A DNA stretch of 18,627 nt, from contig DHOF01000014.1 in the NCBI GenBank assembly GCA_002411615.1, positions 6,085 to 24,711 of the forward strand, in the 5' to 3' direction. This document shows positions 1 through 7,996 of this stretch, in pieces. How positions within the stretch are numbered: the first letter of the stretch is position 1; every line of letters starts with the position of its first letter. The notes under the pieces are model-generated. The model had not been told where the DNA came from and made no database searches. It saw only the letters and a program-made list of their open reading frames with translations. The DNA is from Ruminococcaceae bacterium UBA5397. Its GTDB lineage: Bacteria; Bacillota; Clostridia; Oscillospirales; Acutalibacteraceae. Both the position numbers and the translations under genes were made by a program.

Positions 1-534
1 CCTCATCAGCACTGGTTCTTTCCCCCACAAAAGCTCATAGTTAAGGACTGTTGCTCGTTCGCCGTAATAGCGTAAAATCATCGTATTCATTCGAGAATCA
101 AAATACAGATCACTGCACTTCTTAGAATCTTCAGGCAAAAATCCGCTCCATTCGCAAGTCTCACCAGAAGAAAAAGAAACCGCCTCTATTCTGAGCGAAT
201 AATCTTTTTCAAAGCCAACAAAGACAGTTTTATCAGCCTGAACTGCGCCGAATAAATAGCTTCCTTCTAATTCCACGGGAGCTTTTCCTTCGCTGAGCTT
301 TCCAGAATCATCCACAAAAGCAAGCCTTGTTTTCTGTCCATCCGTACTGAAGATTACCCATTGCCTGCCAAGTGGAAAAGCCATTCTGTTTTGCTTAAAT
401 GCCGCCTCATCTGAAATCTTTGTCGGTGCCATTTTTTCAGCGCCGTGGATCTGATACTGCCACACTCCAATCAAGACGACTGCTGCTATAAAAGTCAACA
501 CTGTTCCAATTAAAATCTTCCGCTTTTTTCGCAA
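1..534 (-). CDS. Unknown membrane-anchored exported protein, 5' part only
   Basis: Reading leftward, an open frame of 178 codons runs off the left edge, so the C-terminus is missing. I chose a TTG start at 534 because GGGAG lies 8 bases upstream; a GTG nine codons or fewer upstream in the same frame is possible but has no site. The N-terminus is basic (LRKKRK) and is followed by one hydrophobic segment (about residues 8-25, ending VVLIGVW). This fits a signal anchor with the rest outside the cell. The exposed part has alternating short strands and turns with repeated aromatic and Gly/Asp positions (for example WVIFSTDG, TVFVGFEKD, TMILRYYGE), as in beta-propeller-like proteins, but I recognise no family. 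No lipobox cysteine follows the hydrophobic segment. It has its own promoter and is separated from upp by a terminator. Function unknown. Confidence 0.7.
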   Translation of the reverse strand, partial: MRKKRKILIGTVLTFIAAVVLIGVWQYQIHGAEKMAPTKISDEAAFKQNRMAFPLGRQWVIFSTDGQKTRLAFVDDSGKLSEGKAPVELEGSYLFGAVQADKTVFVGFEKDYSLRIEAVSFSSGETCEWSGFLPEDSKKCSDLYFDSRMNTMILRYYGERATVLNYELLWGKEPVLMR

Positions 535-583
535 ACACTTTTCTCCCACAAGCCCTGCGCCTCTATCTTTTTAATTTGTCTTA

Positions 584-612
584 ATTATAGCAAAGATTTT
601 GAAAAAATGAAA
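584..612 (-). promoter_or_regulatory. Extended -10 sigma-A promoter for the left-edge gene
   Basis: On the minus strand a perfect TATAAT (584-589) is preceded by TGc, giving an extended -10. The -35 at 17-base spacing (TTTCAT, 607-612) is weak, as often tolerated with an extended -10. The DNA upstream (about 613-660) is rich in A and T tracts and could act as an UP element. Confidence 0.6.
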
Positions 613-696
613 GAAAAAAGTAATTTTTTGTAAAAAACAACTATTTTTTAAAGAATTTAGTCGAAAGTTAAAATAGCAAGGTTAAATTTCTTCATC

Positions 697-750
697 AAAA
701 AATCCCGACAGCGAAAAGCTTTTTACTTTTCACCATCGGGATTTTATTTT
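697..750 (-). terminator. Rho-independent terminator of the fhs-upp operon
   Basis: AAAATCCCGA (699-708) pairs with TCGGGATTTT (736-745), and the intervening bases can form an additional inner GAAAAG/CTTTTC stem. On the minus strand the hairpin is followed by a run of T. It lies about 20 bases past the upp stop codon. The flanking A and T tracts make it potentially bidirectional. Confidence 0.8.
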
Positions 751-766
751 TTATAAAAACGGCTTT

Positions 767-1399
767 TTACAGAGTTCCAAAAATTCGGTCTCCTGCATCT
801 CCAAGGCCTGGAACAATATACCCATGTTCATTGAGATGCTCGTCTACCGCTGCACAATAAATCTGCACATCGGGATGCGCTTCGGTAAATGCTTTAAGAC
901 CTTCCGGCGCTGCAATAATGCACATAAATTTAATGCTCTTGGGATTGCTGCGCTTGATAATGGTCACGGCATCAATTCCAGAGCCGCCGGTTGCCAGCAT
1001 CGGGTCCAGCACAATGACATCGCGCTCTTCAATATCATGGGGCAGCTTACTGTAATATTCTACCGGCTGCAGTGTTTTCGGGTCACGATAAAGACCAATA
1101 TGTCCAACCTTTGCCGCAGGAACCATCTCCAGAACACCTTCCACCATTCCAAGGCCTGCACGCAGAATCGGAATGAAAGCAAGTTTGCGTCCTGCAATGA
1201 CCTTTGTATGTGCCATCGCTACAGGGGTCTCTGTATCGACTTCTTCCAAAGGAAGATCCCGCGTTGCCTCATAGCACTCCAGCATTGCAATCTCGCTGAC
1301 CAACTGGCGAAACTCCTTTGAGCCCGTATTCTTGTCTCTTAAGAATGTGAGCTTATGCTGGATCAGCGGATGATCCATGATGAAAACCTGTTTGTCCAT
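767..1399 (-). CDS. upp: Uracil phosphoribosyltransferase
   Basis: The enzyme makes UMP from uracil and PRPP in the cytoplasm (pyrimidine salvage). The 210-residue length is normal for the family. The type I phosphoribosyltransferase PRPP loop is clear ([10 protein letters not shown], residues 131-140), and the C-terminal uracil-binding segment [12 protein letters not shown] (198-209) is intact. [11 protein letters not shown] (75-85) is also typical. The start is ATG at 1399, with GGAGG about 10 bases upstream. It is the last gene of the fhs-tsaE-tsaB-rpiB-upp run, 32 bases after rpiB, and is followed by a terminator. Placement of upp directly after rpiB is common in Firmicutes and is coherent, since ribose 5-phosphate feeds PRPP. 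Identification is secure. Confidence 0.97.
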   Translation of the reverse strand: MDKQVFIMDHPLIQHKLTFLRDKNTGSKEFRQLVSEIAMLECYEATRDLPLEEVDTETPVAMAHTKVIAGRKLAFIPILRAGLGMVEGVLEMVPAAKVGHIGLYRDPKTLQPVEYYSKLPHDIEERDVIVLDPMLATGGSGIDAVTIIKRSNPKSIKFMCIIAAPEGLKAFTEAHPDVQIYCAAVDEHLNEHGYIVPGLGDAGDRIFGTL

Positions 1400-1431
1400 T
1401 TTTTAATGACCTCCATATTTCTTTTTATATC

Positions 1432-1875
1432 TTACAGCTTATCCTGTTCGATTGCAGTAATCTGATCTAAACGGCGCTGATGACGTCCACCTTCAAATGG
1501 CGTTTCCAAATAAATTTTAGTGAGTTCTACCGCCTTTTCTTTATCAATCACGCGGCCGCCCATGCAAAGGCAGTTGCAGTTATTGTCGCGGCGGGTCATC
1601 TCTGCACAAAATTCGTTATCGCATGCCGATGCGCGAACCCCATTTACCTTGTTGGCGGCAATTGACATTCCAATGCCGGTTCCGCAGCAGAGGATTCCTT
1701 TTTCGCATTCTCCACGAGCCACCGCATGTGCTACCTTTGCAGCAATAGGGGGGTAATCCACACTCTCTTCGCTATGGGTTCCAAAATCCTGATAAGCAAT
1801 ATTTTGACTGTCCAAATATGCTTTTACGGCTTCTTTGATCTGAAATCCGCCATGATCAGCTCCGATTGCAATCAT
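1432..1875 (-). CDS. rpiB: Ribose-5-phosphate isomerase B
   Basis: RpiB interconverts ribose 5-phosphate and ribulose 5-phosphate (RpiB/LacA/LacB fold). At 147 residues it has full family length. GADHGG (5-10) and CGTGIGMSIAANK (64-76) are the signature segments; Cys64 sits at the family's catalytic cysteine position, and GGRHQRR (129-135) is the phosphate-binding arginine region. The usual NNANVLCMG segment reads NNCNCLCMGG here, adding two cysteines close to others; RpiB rather than a galactose-6-phosphate isomerase subunit is favoured because a single gene is present next to upp. The start is ATG at 1875 with AAGGAG upstream, at a rather long spacing. It lies 24 bases after tsaB in the same operon. 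Confidence 0.95.
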   Translation of the reverse strand: MIAIGADHGGFQIKEAVKAYLDSQNIAYQDFGTHSEESVDYPPIAAKVAHAVARGECEKGILCCGTGIGMSIAANKVNGVRASACDNEFCAEMTRRDNNCNCLCMGGRVIDKEKAVELTKIYLETPFEGGRHQRRLDQITAIEQDKL

Positions 1876-1899
1876 GAATTTTCATACTCCTTTTCCTTA

Positions 1900-2604
1900 T
1901 CAAACTTTTTTATTTTTTAGACGCAAACTGCGCTCCGCCTGAGGCGACCGCAGATAAATAGGCTGAAGTTCTCTCGCTGTTACCGTTTCACCACGCAGAA
2001 ACTTTTCTGCTGCTACCCGCGCTACTCCAGATGCTCTTTGATATTGAATTGGTTCCGGGGAAAGGCACGCATTAATTTCCATAAACTCCGGCGATTTTGC
2101 ACAAAGCTGTGCACCGTCTCCAACTAAGATCAATGGTTCCGACAATCCGGCACATTCTTCCGCAAGCTCTTTGATCGACAAAGCGCGGTCTTCACAAAGG
2201 CGCCGCACTTTTCCATCTTCAATAGAGAACAAAGCATTATAAACCTGCCCGCAGCGAGCATCCATCACACAGCATGCAGTGCAGGGCAGCACCAAAAGAT
2301 TCTGCGCCATCGCTTCGAGTGTTGAGACCGAAACACATGGCTTTCCGGTTGCCATAGCGATTCCCTTAATGCTGGAAACTGCAATGCGCACTCCGGTAAA
2401 AGAGCCGGGACCGGCAGAAACTGCAAATGCATCGATTTCGGAAAGCGGAATCCTGGCATACTGCAAAACACCGTCAATCATCGGCATCAAGGTCTGGCTA
2501 TGCGTCAGATGTGTATTCGTATAATTTTCTCCGAGCACCTTTCCTTCTTCCCAGACACAGGCAGAAGCCGCCCCTGCAGAAGCGTCAATCGCCAACAATT
2601 TCAC
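1900..2604 (-). CDS. tsaB: tRNA t6A biosynthesis protein TsaB
   Basis: TsaB is the non-catalytic partner of the TsaD threonylcarbamoyl transferase in making t6A37 on ANN-decoding tRNAs. It belongs to the ASKHA (Kae1/YgjD-like) fold. The signature SAGPGSFTGVRI (63-74) is intact, and the N-terminal strand LLAIDAS (3-9) is the phosphate-1-type loop, with Ala where many homologs have Thr. Length (234 residues) is normal. The start is GTG at 2604, four bases after the tsaE TGA, with AGAAGGG inside the tsaE 3' end, so the two are probably translationally coupled. tsaD and tsaC are not in this window. Confidence 0.95.
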   Translation of the reverse strand: MKLLAIDASAGAASACVWEEGKVLGENYTNTHLTHSQTLMPMIDGVLQYARIPLSEIDAFAVSAGPGSFTGVRIAVSSIKGIAMATGKPCVSVSTLEAMAQNLLVLPCTACCVMDARCGQVYNALFSIEDGKVRRLCEDRALSIKELAEECAGLSEPLILVGDGAQLCAKSPEFMEINACLSPEPIQYQRASGVARVAAEKFLRGETVTARELQPIYLRSPQAERSLRLKNKKV

Positions 2605-2608
2605 AGAA

Positions 2609-3028
2609 TCACAGCCCTTCTATTGTAAAAATACGATCGTTTTCTTTTTCGCCGGGTTCAATTGTAATCCGCACTGCGGTTTCCGGCAAAGCCGCTTCGA
2701 TATTTTCACTCCACTCAATAATCAGCACACCATTAGACTCCAGATAATCAAAATATCCGGTGGAAGAAAGGTCATCCCAGCCATCTACGCGATACATATC
2801 AAAATGATAAACGGGGAGCCTTCCCTCATAACAATGCACCAACGCAAAGGTAGGACTGCAAACACCGCTTGTAATGCCAAGCCCTGCACAAACGCCCCGC
2901 GTAAACGCAGTTTTTCCCATTCCCATCGGCCCAAAAAGAGCAAGCACCTCTCCGCCCTTTAATTGCTCTGCAATTCGGCGTCCAAATGCTTCGGTCTCCT
3001 GTGGAGAATGACTTAAAAAGGGTTCCAT
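2609..3028 (-). CDS. tsaE: tRNA t6A biosynthesis ATPase TsaE
   Basis: TsaE is the P-loop ATPase that resets the TsaBD complex during t6A synthesis. Length 139 is normal. Walker A is GPMGMGKT (33-40), slightly different from the more usual GDLGAGKT. SPTF (58-61), HFDMYR (75-80) and IIEWSE (103-108) are the other conserved family segments. The ATG overlaps the fhs stop codon as TAATG, and a GAGGG ribosome site lies in the fhs 3' end, so translation is likely coupled to fhs. The immediate downstream gene is tsaB, its known partner. Confidence 0.95.
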   Translation of the reverse strand: MEPFLSHSPQETEAFGRRIAEQLKGGEVLALFGPMGMGKTAFTRGVCAGLGITSGVCSPTFALVHCYEGRLPVYHFDMYRVDGWDDLSSTGYFDYLESNGVLIIEWSENIEAALPETAVRITIEPGEKENDRIFTIEGL

Positions 3029-4695
3029 TAGAACAATCCCTCAATTTTCCCGTTTTTTGCAACATCAATCTTTAAAGCAGCAGGAACTTTCGGCAAGCCT
3101 GGCATTGTCATAATATCACCTGCATAGGCCACGACAAAACCAGCACCGCTGGAAATTTTCAGATCACGGATCGTAATCTTAAATCCCTGCGGACGCCCCA
3201 ACAGAGAAGCATCATCAGAAAGGCTGTACTGCGTCTTTGCGATGCAGACAGGCATCTTGTCTCCGCCAAGATTTTTAATCTCTGCAAGAGACTTTCTCGC
3301 CTGCTTAGAATAGGAAACTCCGTCTGCCCCATAGATTTCTTTCGCAATCGTTTCGATTTTCTCCTCAACAGAAAGGTTTTCCTTATAAATCGGATGAAAA
3401 TCAGAGGGCTTTTCACAGGCAGAAACTACTTTTTCTGCCAGCGCCCGTCCGCCTTCTCCGCCTTTTGCAAAGACTTCGGACAGTGCAAAATCCGCTCCAT
3501 TCTCTTTGCAGAACTGCTCAATATAAGAAAGCTCGTCCTCCGGGTCCGTAAGAAAACGATTGATTGCAACTACAACCGGCACACCGTACTTTCTCATATT
3601 TTCAATATGCTTGCCAAGGTTCACGATTCCTTTTTTGAGTGCTTCCAAATTTGGCTTAGAGGTATCTGCCTTTGGCACTCCGCCATTATATTTCAGTGCA
3701 CGATCGGTTGCCACCAGCACAATACAGGAAGGATGAAGTCCCGCAAGACGGCACTTGATATCCATAAACTTCTCAGCACCGAGGTCGCTGCCGAAGCCTG
3801 CCTCCGTGATGCAGTAGTCTGCAAGCTTCAAAGCGATTCTGGTTGCACGTACGCTGTTGCAGCCGTGCGCAATATTGGCGAATGGGCCGCCATGCATGAT
3901 TGCCGGGGTATTTTCGAGCGTCTGCACCAAATTGGGATTAATCGCGTCTTTAAGCAGTGCTGTCATTGCACCTTCGGCATGAAGGTCTCCTGCGTAAACC
4001 GGCTTACCGTCAAACGTATAAGCGACCAAAATTTTAGAAAGTCTTTCTTTAAGATCCATCAGGTCTTTTGCGAGACAGAAAATCGCCATGACTTCACTTG
4101 CAACAGTAATACAGAAATGGTCTTCACGCGGGACACCGTTGATTTTGCCCCCCAGGCCGATCACAACATTGCGCAGAGCACGGTCATTCATATCCATACA
4201 GCGTGTAATCAAGATCCTTCTGGAATCAATTCCAAGCTGATTGCCTTGGTGCATATGGTTATCCAGCATCGCGCAGAGCAGATTATTAGCTGCAGTGATG
4301 GCGTGCATATCACCGGTAAAATGGAGATTGATATCCTCCATCGGCACAACTTGTGCATAGCCGCCTCCGGCCGCACCGCCCTTAATTCCAAAAACCGGGC
4401 CAAGACTCGGTTCCCGCAGCGCAATAATGGCATTCTTCCCGATTTTAGCCATTGCTTCCCCAAGGCCTGCTGTCGTAGTTGTCTTCCCTTCTCCTGCCGG
4501 TGTCGGGTTGATGGCGGTTACCAAAACCAGTTTTCCATCCGTTTTTCCCTGTAAACGGTCAAAAAGGGACTGGTTGAGCTTAGCCTTATAGCGGCCATAT
4601 GGCTCCAGTTCCTCTTCGTGAATTCCAAGGTTCGCAGCAATTTTTGCAATCGGCTGCATTTTTGTTTGCTGTGCAATTTCGATGTCACTCAGCAT
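3028..4695 (-). CDS. fhs: Formate-tetrahydrofolate ligase
   Basis: The enzyme uses ATP to join formate to tetrahydrofolate, giving 10-formyl-THF (one-carbon pathway; methyl branch of the Wood-Ljungdahl pathway in acetogens). At 555 residues it has full length. The ATP loop is [12 protein letters not shown] (64-75), followed by the diagnostic [27 protein letters not shown] segment (about residues 94-116) and the [11 protein letters not shown] segment. ATG at 4695 has GGGAGG seven bases upstream. It is the first gene of the operon and has an extended -10 promoter. No other Wood-Ljungdahl genes are in the window, so it may serve purine/serine one-carbon supply rather than acetogenesis. Confidence 0.97.
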   Translation of the reverse strand: MLSDIEIAQQTKMQPIAKIAANLGIHEEELEPYGRYKAKLNQSLFDRLQGKTDGKLVLVTAINPTPAGEGKTTTTAGLGEAMAKIGKNAIIALREPSLGPVFGIKGGAAGGGYAQVVPMEDINLHFTGDMHAITAANNLLCAMLDNHMHQGNQLGIDSRRILITRCMDMNDRALRNVVIGLGGKINGVPREDHFCITVASEVMAIFCLAKDLMDLKERLSKILVAYTFDGKPVYAGDLHAEGAMTALLKDAINPNLVQTLENTPAIMHGGPFANIAHGCNSVRATRIALKLADYCITEAGFGSDLGAEKFMDIKCRLAGLHPSCIVLVATDRALKYNGGVPKADTSKPNLEALKKGIVNLGKHIENMRKYGVPVVVAINRFLTDPEDELSYIEQFCKENGADFALSEVFAKGGEGGRALAEKVVSACEKPSDFHPIYKENLSVEEKIETIAKEIYGADGVSYSKQARKSLAEIKNLGGDKMPVCIAKTQYSLSDDASLLGRPQGFKITIRDLKISSGAGFVVAYAGDIMTMPGLPKVPAALKIDVAKNGKIEGLF

Positions 4696-4781
4696 GAGTC
4701 ATCCTCCCAAAATTCAATTCTTATGAAATCGTTACGTCCTCGACTTCATGTGCGGAAAAGCTCCACAAATCATTTAGAATC

Positions 4782-4810
4782 ATTATAACACATTTTATTG
4801 CCCTGGAAAA
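4782..4810 (-). promoter_or_regulatory. Promoter of the fhs-tsaE-tsaB-rpiB-upp operon
   Basis: On the minus strand TATAAT (4782-4787) is preceded by TGt, an extended -10. The -35 position at 17-base spacing reads TTTTCC (weak). Transcription would start near 4775, giving a leader of about 80 bases. I see no riboswitch-like structure in the leader. Confidence 0.6.
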
Positions 4811-4842
4811 GCGCTTTTTATTTGATAATCTGCCCACTTTCG

Positions 4843-4871
4843 TTGCATTTCTGCAGAAAAGGCGATAGAAT
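4843..4871 (+). promoter_or_regulatory. Promoter of the tandem thioesterase genes
   Basis: TTGCAT (4843-4848), a 17-base spacer and TAGAAT (4866-4871) precede the first hotdog gene. It is divergent from the fhs promoter, with the two -35 regions about 30 bases apart. Confidence 0.5.
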
Positions 4872-4912
4872 AAATTTAAATTACGCTATTTTAAGGAGGC
4901 TTATAAAATAAA

Positions 4913-5359
4913 ATGGAACTTAATCCCAGACAATTATTGGATCTATATTTGGAGGGAAGAAATCAGCCGAACATTCACCGAATCTATACCATGATGGCAC
5001 CACATCTTGTCTCGATAGATGAAGAAAAACAAAGCCTGATTTTAGGCTTTCCCATTCGCGACTGGCAGCTAAATGATATGGGCAATCTTCACGGCGGAAT
5101 GATTTTTACTGCCATGGATTCCACAATGGGAACTCTTGCCGGCATTTTTGCCCCCGGCCATGCAGGCCCTACCATCCAACTGAGCATTGATTATGTTTCT
5201 CCCATGACAGCAGGCGATGAGCTTCAGGTAGAAGCAGTGATTGACTATACCGGTCATCGGGTCACACAGACTCGCGGAATCGCCCGCAGCGCCAAAACAG
5301 GCAAAATTATCGCTTCGGCTCATGCTTCTTTTTTAAGTCAAGGGCGAATGGAAGATTAA
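4913..5359 (+). CDS. PaaI-family hotdog thioesterase, copy 1
   Basis: A 148-residue single-domain hotdog-fold protein of the PaaI/YbdB (4HBT) group, which hydrolyses acyl-CoA thioesters in the cytoplasm. The active-site segment NLHGGMIFTAMDSTMG (58-73) carries the family HGG (60-62) and the acidic residue Asp69 on the central helix. GPTIQLSIDYVSPMTAGD (85-102) is the typical strand-turn-strand. The true substrate is not readable from the sequence. ATG at 4913 follows AAGGAGG at a long 13-base spacing; the codons between contain an in-frame stop, so no earlier start exists. It is 49 bases upstream of a same-length paralog. Confidence 0.88.
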   Translation: MELNPRQLLDLYLEGRNQPNIHRIYTMMAPHLVSIDEEKQSLILGFPIRDWQLNDMGNLHGGMIFTAMDSTMGTLAGIFAPGHAGPTIQLSIDYVSPMTAGDELQVEAVIDYTGHRVTQTRGIARSAKTGKIIASAHASFLSQGRMED

Positions 5360-5408
5360 AAAAGCAGTTCGGAATTACAGAATTTTTAAATCACGGAGGT
5401 TTCAACAT

Positions 5409-5855
5409 ATGAAACATACCCCTCAAGAGCTTCTCAACTCTTTTATCGAAAACCGTAACCGCACAGATATTGACACGCTCAATACAAAGATGACTCCTCG
5501 GGTGATTGCCTTTGATGAACAAAAACAAAGTGTTAAACTTGGATTTCCGATTCGGGAATGGCAGCTGAATCCGCTCAATAACATTCATGGCGGCATCATT
5601 GCAACCGCAGCCGATTCCACGATGGGCTGCCTTCCTTATATCTTTTCCGAGGGACATGACGGCCCCACCATCCAGATGAGTCTTAACTATGTTGCCCCGG
5701 CCGCTGCCGGTGATGAACTCATTGTCGAAGCTGCTGTCGATCATCTGGGACACCGCATTTCCCAGACACACTGTACGGTTTACAGCAGAGACACCGGCAG
5801 AGTTGTTGCCACGGCACATGCCTCTTTTCTAGTCAGTGGAAAATCAGCAGACTGA
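5409..5855 (+). CDS. PaaI-family hotdog thioesterase, copy 2
   Basis: Also 148 residues, aligning with the preceding gene without gaps; a hand count gives about 78 of 148 identical residues. HGG (60-62) and Asp69 are preserved in NIHGGIIATAADSTMG (58-73), and GPTIQMSLNY and GDELIVEA are shared. Differences cluster at the N-terminus, at residues 75-77 and around residues 120-128, which could alter acyl or nucleotide recognition. ATG at 5409 has GGAGG nine bases upstream. It is probably co-transcribed with copy 1 and ends before a bidirectional terminator. Whether the two form homo- or hetero-oligomers is unknown. Confidence 0.88.
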   Translation: MKHTPQELLNSFIENRNRTDIDTLNTKMTPRVIAFDEQKQSVKLGFPIREWQLNPLNNIHGGIIATAADSTMGCLPYIFSEGHDGPTIQMSLNYVAPAAAGDELIVEAAVDHLGHRISQTHCTVYSRDTGRVVATAHASFLVSGKSAD

Positions 5856-5888
5856 TATTTTTCTTTTACAATGATCTTAAATAAAAAC

Positions 5889-5935
5889 AAAAAGAACCGG
5901 GTTCCCGCAAATGAAACGGGCCCGGTTCCTTTTAT
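5889..5935. terminator. Bidirectional terminator between thioesterases and metY
   Basis: GAACCGGG (5894-5901) pairs with CCCGGTTC (5921-5928), with an inner CCCG/CGGG stem. CTTTTAT follows on the plus strand, and a longer T run (TTTTTGTTTTTAT) follows on the minus strand. It separates convergent genes. Confidence 0.88.
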
Positions 5936-5965
5936 AAAAAGAAAGAATTTTCGGCGCAGTCTGAT

Positions 5966-7255
5966 TTAACGAACAGCCTCAAAACCATGCTCAAGGTCAT
6001 TCAAAATATCGTCAATATGTTCCGTGCCAATAGAAAGACGAATGGTATTCGGCTTGATTCCTGCCGCCAACAGTTCTTCTTCTGAAAGTTGGCTATGCGT
6101 TGTGGAGGCCGGATGGATCACCAGAGACTTTACATCGGCAACATTGGCAAGGAGAGAAAACAGTTCGAGTGATTCTGTAAATTTCTTTGCCTTTTCAGCA
6201 TCTCCCTTAATTTCAAAAGTAAAGATAGAAGCAGCTCCGTTTGGAAAATAAGAATCATAAAGCTCTTTTTCACGGCCGGTTGCCAAAGATGGGTGGTTCA
6301 CCCGCTCCACCTGGGGATGATTCTTTAGATAATCGACAACTTTCAGTGCATTTTCCACATGGCGCTCTACCCGGAGAGAAAGGGTTTCCAATCCCTGTAG
6401 AAGCAGGAAGGAATTAAAAGGAGAAATTGTTGCTCCCTCATCTCTCATGATCGTTGTGCGCAGTTTTGTGATATAAGCCGCATTCCTGCAGGCTTTGCTA
6501 AATACGATACCGTGATAAGAGGGATTCGGCTGAGAAATTCCCGGAAACTTGTCGTTCTGAGTCCAGTCAAAATGTCCGCCGTCTACAACGACGCCTCCCA
6601 TGGTGGTTCCGTGGCCACCGATAAACTTCGTTGCAGAATGTACAACAACATCTGCACCGTATTCGATAGGCCGCAGCAGATACGGTGTTGCAAAAGTATT
6701 ATCCACGATAAACGGGATCCCATGACGGTGTGCAATCTGTGCAATCGCCGCAAGGTCAATTACATTGGAATTTGGGTTTCCCAGCGTTTCTGCGTAGAGC
6801 AGCTTCGTATTCTCTTTAATTGCCTTTTCAAAATTTTGCGGGTCAGAAGGATCTACAAAAGTGGTTTCGAGACCCTGATCCCGCAGCGTATTTGCAAAGA
6901 GATTATAAGTCCCTCCATAAAGGTCGGAGGAAGATACAATATGATCTCCTACCTTTGTGATATTCTGCACCGCATAGGTGATTGCTGCCGAACCGGTTGC
7001 CGTCGCCAATGCACCAACGCCGCCTTCGAGCGCTGCAATCCGCTTTTCGAACACATCGGAAGTCGGGTTCATCAGACGAGAATAGATGTTGCCTGTCTCT
7101 GTTAAGCCAAATCTTCCTGCCGCCTGTGCAGAATTTTTAAACACATAAGAGGTCGTTGCATAAATCGGCACTGCTCTGGAATCAGTTGCCGGATCAGGTT
7201 TTTCCTGACCGACATGAAGCTGCAAAGTTTCAAATTTATAGTTTTTAGAAGACAT
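5966..7255 (-). CDS. metY: O-acetylhomoserine sulfhydrylase (MetY type)
   Basis: A 429-residue PLP enzyme of the Cys/Met metabolism family. It is expected to condense O-acetylhomoserine with sulfide to homocysteine. The PLP lysine is Lys210 in [12 protein letters not shown] (206-217), and the cofactor aspartate is Asp185 in VDNTFATP (184-191). The [13 protein letters not shown] segment (108-120) and the length near 430 residues favour O-acetylhomoserine aminocarboxypropyltransferase over cystathionine gamma-synthase (about 380). Substrate preference (acetyl, succinyl or phospho-homoserine) is not proven. The start is ATG at 7255 with AAAGGA upstream. The promoter has a consensus -35 covered by an inverted repeat, and the upstream gene is an Rrf2 regulator, suggesting sulfur or Fe-S linked control. 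Confidence 0.92.
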   Translation of the reverse strand: MSSKNYKFETLQLHVGQEKPDPATDSRAVPIYATTSYVFKNSAQAAGRFGLTETGNIYSRLMNPTSDVFEKRIAALEGGVGALATATGSAAITYAVQNITKVGDHIVSSSDLYGGTYNLFANTLRDQGLETTFVDPSDPQNFEKAIKENTKLLYAETLGNPNSNVIDLAAIAQIAHRHGIPFIVDNTFATPYLLRPIEYGADVVVHSATKFIGGHGTTMGGVVVDGGHFDWTQNDKFPGISQPNPSYHGIVFSKACRNAAYITKLRTTIMRDEGATISPFNSFLLLQGLETLSLRVERHVENALKVVDYLKNHPQVERVNHPSLATGREKELYDSYFPNGAASIFTFEIKGDAEKAKKFTESLELFSLLANVADVKSLVIHPASTTHSQLSEEELLAAGIKPNTIRLSIGTEHIDDILNDLEHGFEAVR

Positions 7256-7400
7256 GAGAATGTTTCCTTTCCATTTTTAAAGTCATGTTGATTGTTTTTG
7301 CAAAAGCACAATCACATTCGTCCAAAACGAAAATTTTGTCTCAGCAGCTTTTCAAAATTATGCTTCATTAACATCCCACCATTTCTGTTGGTTTGTTAAT

Positions 7401-7429
7401 ACAATAGCCTATTTTTCATACTATGTCAA
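7401..7429 (-). promoter_or_regulatory. metY promoter
   Basis: On the minus strand: TTGACA (7424-7429, full consensus), a 17-base spacer and TATTGT (7401-7406). The predicted start near 7394 gives a leader of about 140 bases. I see no SAM-riboswitch or T-box element in it. Confidence 0.7.
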
Positions 7430-7443
7430 TAGGTTTAGTATGA
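7416..7443. promoter_or_regulatory. Inverted-repeat operator over the metY -35 box
   Basis: TCATACTA (7416-7423) and TAGTATGA (7436-7443) are perfect 8-base arms around a 12-base centre that contains the -35 hexamer. The size and symmetry suit a dimeric winged-helix repressor. The Rrf2-family gene just upstream is the natural candidate ligand. CAATAG also occurs twice in the same promoter (7402 and 7427). Binding is inferred. Confidence 0.55.
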
Positions 7444-7457
7444 TTTAATAAAAAGCG

Positions 7458-7500
7458 AAAAAGATCCCTGCCAAAAAATATCTTCAGCAGGGATCTTTGG
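7458..7500 (-). terminator. Terminator of the Rrf2 regulator gene
   Basis: AAAGATCCCTGC (7460-7471) pairs perfectly with GCAGGGATCTTT (7487-7498). On the minus strand the stem ends in a T run followed by CGCTTTTTATT. It isolates the regulator from metY, so the two are separate transcripts. Confidence 0.85.
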
Positions 7501-7520
7501 CCGTTTTAAAAGGCACTTTT

Positions 7521-7940
7521 TTATTTTTGCGGTTCTTGCTGTTGTACTAAATCTTTTAAGGTAATTCCTTCAAAAAAATCATGAACAAGCGTATCGAGTT
7601 TTTCCCACATAGGGAGCGTTCGGCAGGTCTCTTTTCGGCTGCATTCATTTTGATTGCCGCTTAAGCAAGCCACCGGCGCAAGATTTCCTTCTGTTTCCTG
7701 TAGAATACTTCCAATCGTATATTCTTCTGGTGCACGGGCAAGTTTATAGCCGCCGCCCTTTCCACGCATTCCAATCAAATATTGATTTCTCGAAAGGATC
7801 GCAATAATACTTTCCAAATATTTCTCAGAGATTTCCTGTCGCTCAGCAATTTCTTTCAGCGGAACAAAACCTTCTCCGGTATGCTCCGCCAGATCCACCA
7901 TCACTCGCAGCGCATATCTTCCTCTGGTTGAAATCATCAT
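7521..7940 (-). CDS. Rrf2-family transcriptional regulator with IscR-like cysteines
   Basis: A 139-residue winged-helix regulator of the Rrf2 family (IscR, CymR, NsrR). The N-terminus STRGRYALRVMVDLA (4-18) and the wing RGKGGGYKLAR (59-69) are diagnostic. It has three cysteines, Cys92, Cys100 and Cys106 (spacing X7 and X5), in the region where IscR binds a 2Fe-2S cluster; CymR proteins lack this trio. Fe-S or redox sensing is therefore likely, though not shown. Two ATG codons are adjacent (7940 and 7937); I used the first, with AGAAGG eight bases upstream. It is divergent from the rodA-like gene and upstream of metY. It may control metY through the dyad at 7416-7443 and itself through motifs in its own promoter. 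Confidence 0.88.
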   Translation of the reverse strand: MMISTRGRYALRVMVDLAEHTGEGFVPLKEIAERQEISEKYLESIIAILSRNQYLIGMRGKGGGYKLARAPEEYTIGSILQETEGNLAPVACLSGNQNECSRKETCRTLPMWEKLDTLVHDFFEGITLKDLVQQQEPQK

Positions 7941-7966
7941 TATTGCCGCCTTCTTTCAGTATTTTA

Positions 7967-7996
7967 ATTATACAATAAATCCGATAGGAAAATCAA
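7967..7996 (-). promoter_or_regulatory. Promoter of the Rrf2 gene
   Basis: On the minus strand: TTGATT (7991-7996), an 18-base spacer and TATAAT (7967-7972). The spacer contains CGATAGGA (plus-strand reading, 7982-7989), a motif repeated at 8020-8027 and resembling CAATAGGT over the metY -35. Confidence 0.6.

Noticed and set aside
824..1321. 165-codon plus-strand frame opposite upp
   Set aside because: Antisense shadow of a secure gene; composition is not protein-like.
3394..4554. 386-codon open frame on the plus strand opposite fhs
   Set aside because: It is entirely antisense to a full-length, motif-complete fhs, has no ribosome site, and its product is rich in Cys/His with no domain pattern. 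It is a shadow frame.
6512..7105. 197-codon plus-strand frame opposite metY
   Set aside because: Antisense to conserved PLP-enzyme codons, with no ribosome site and no recognisable product.
7256..7400. SAM riboswitch or T-box in the metY leader
   Set aside because: No kink-turn, no T-box consensus and no attenuator hairpin with T run before the metY start; regulation appears to be by the operator at the promoter.
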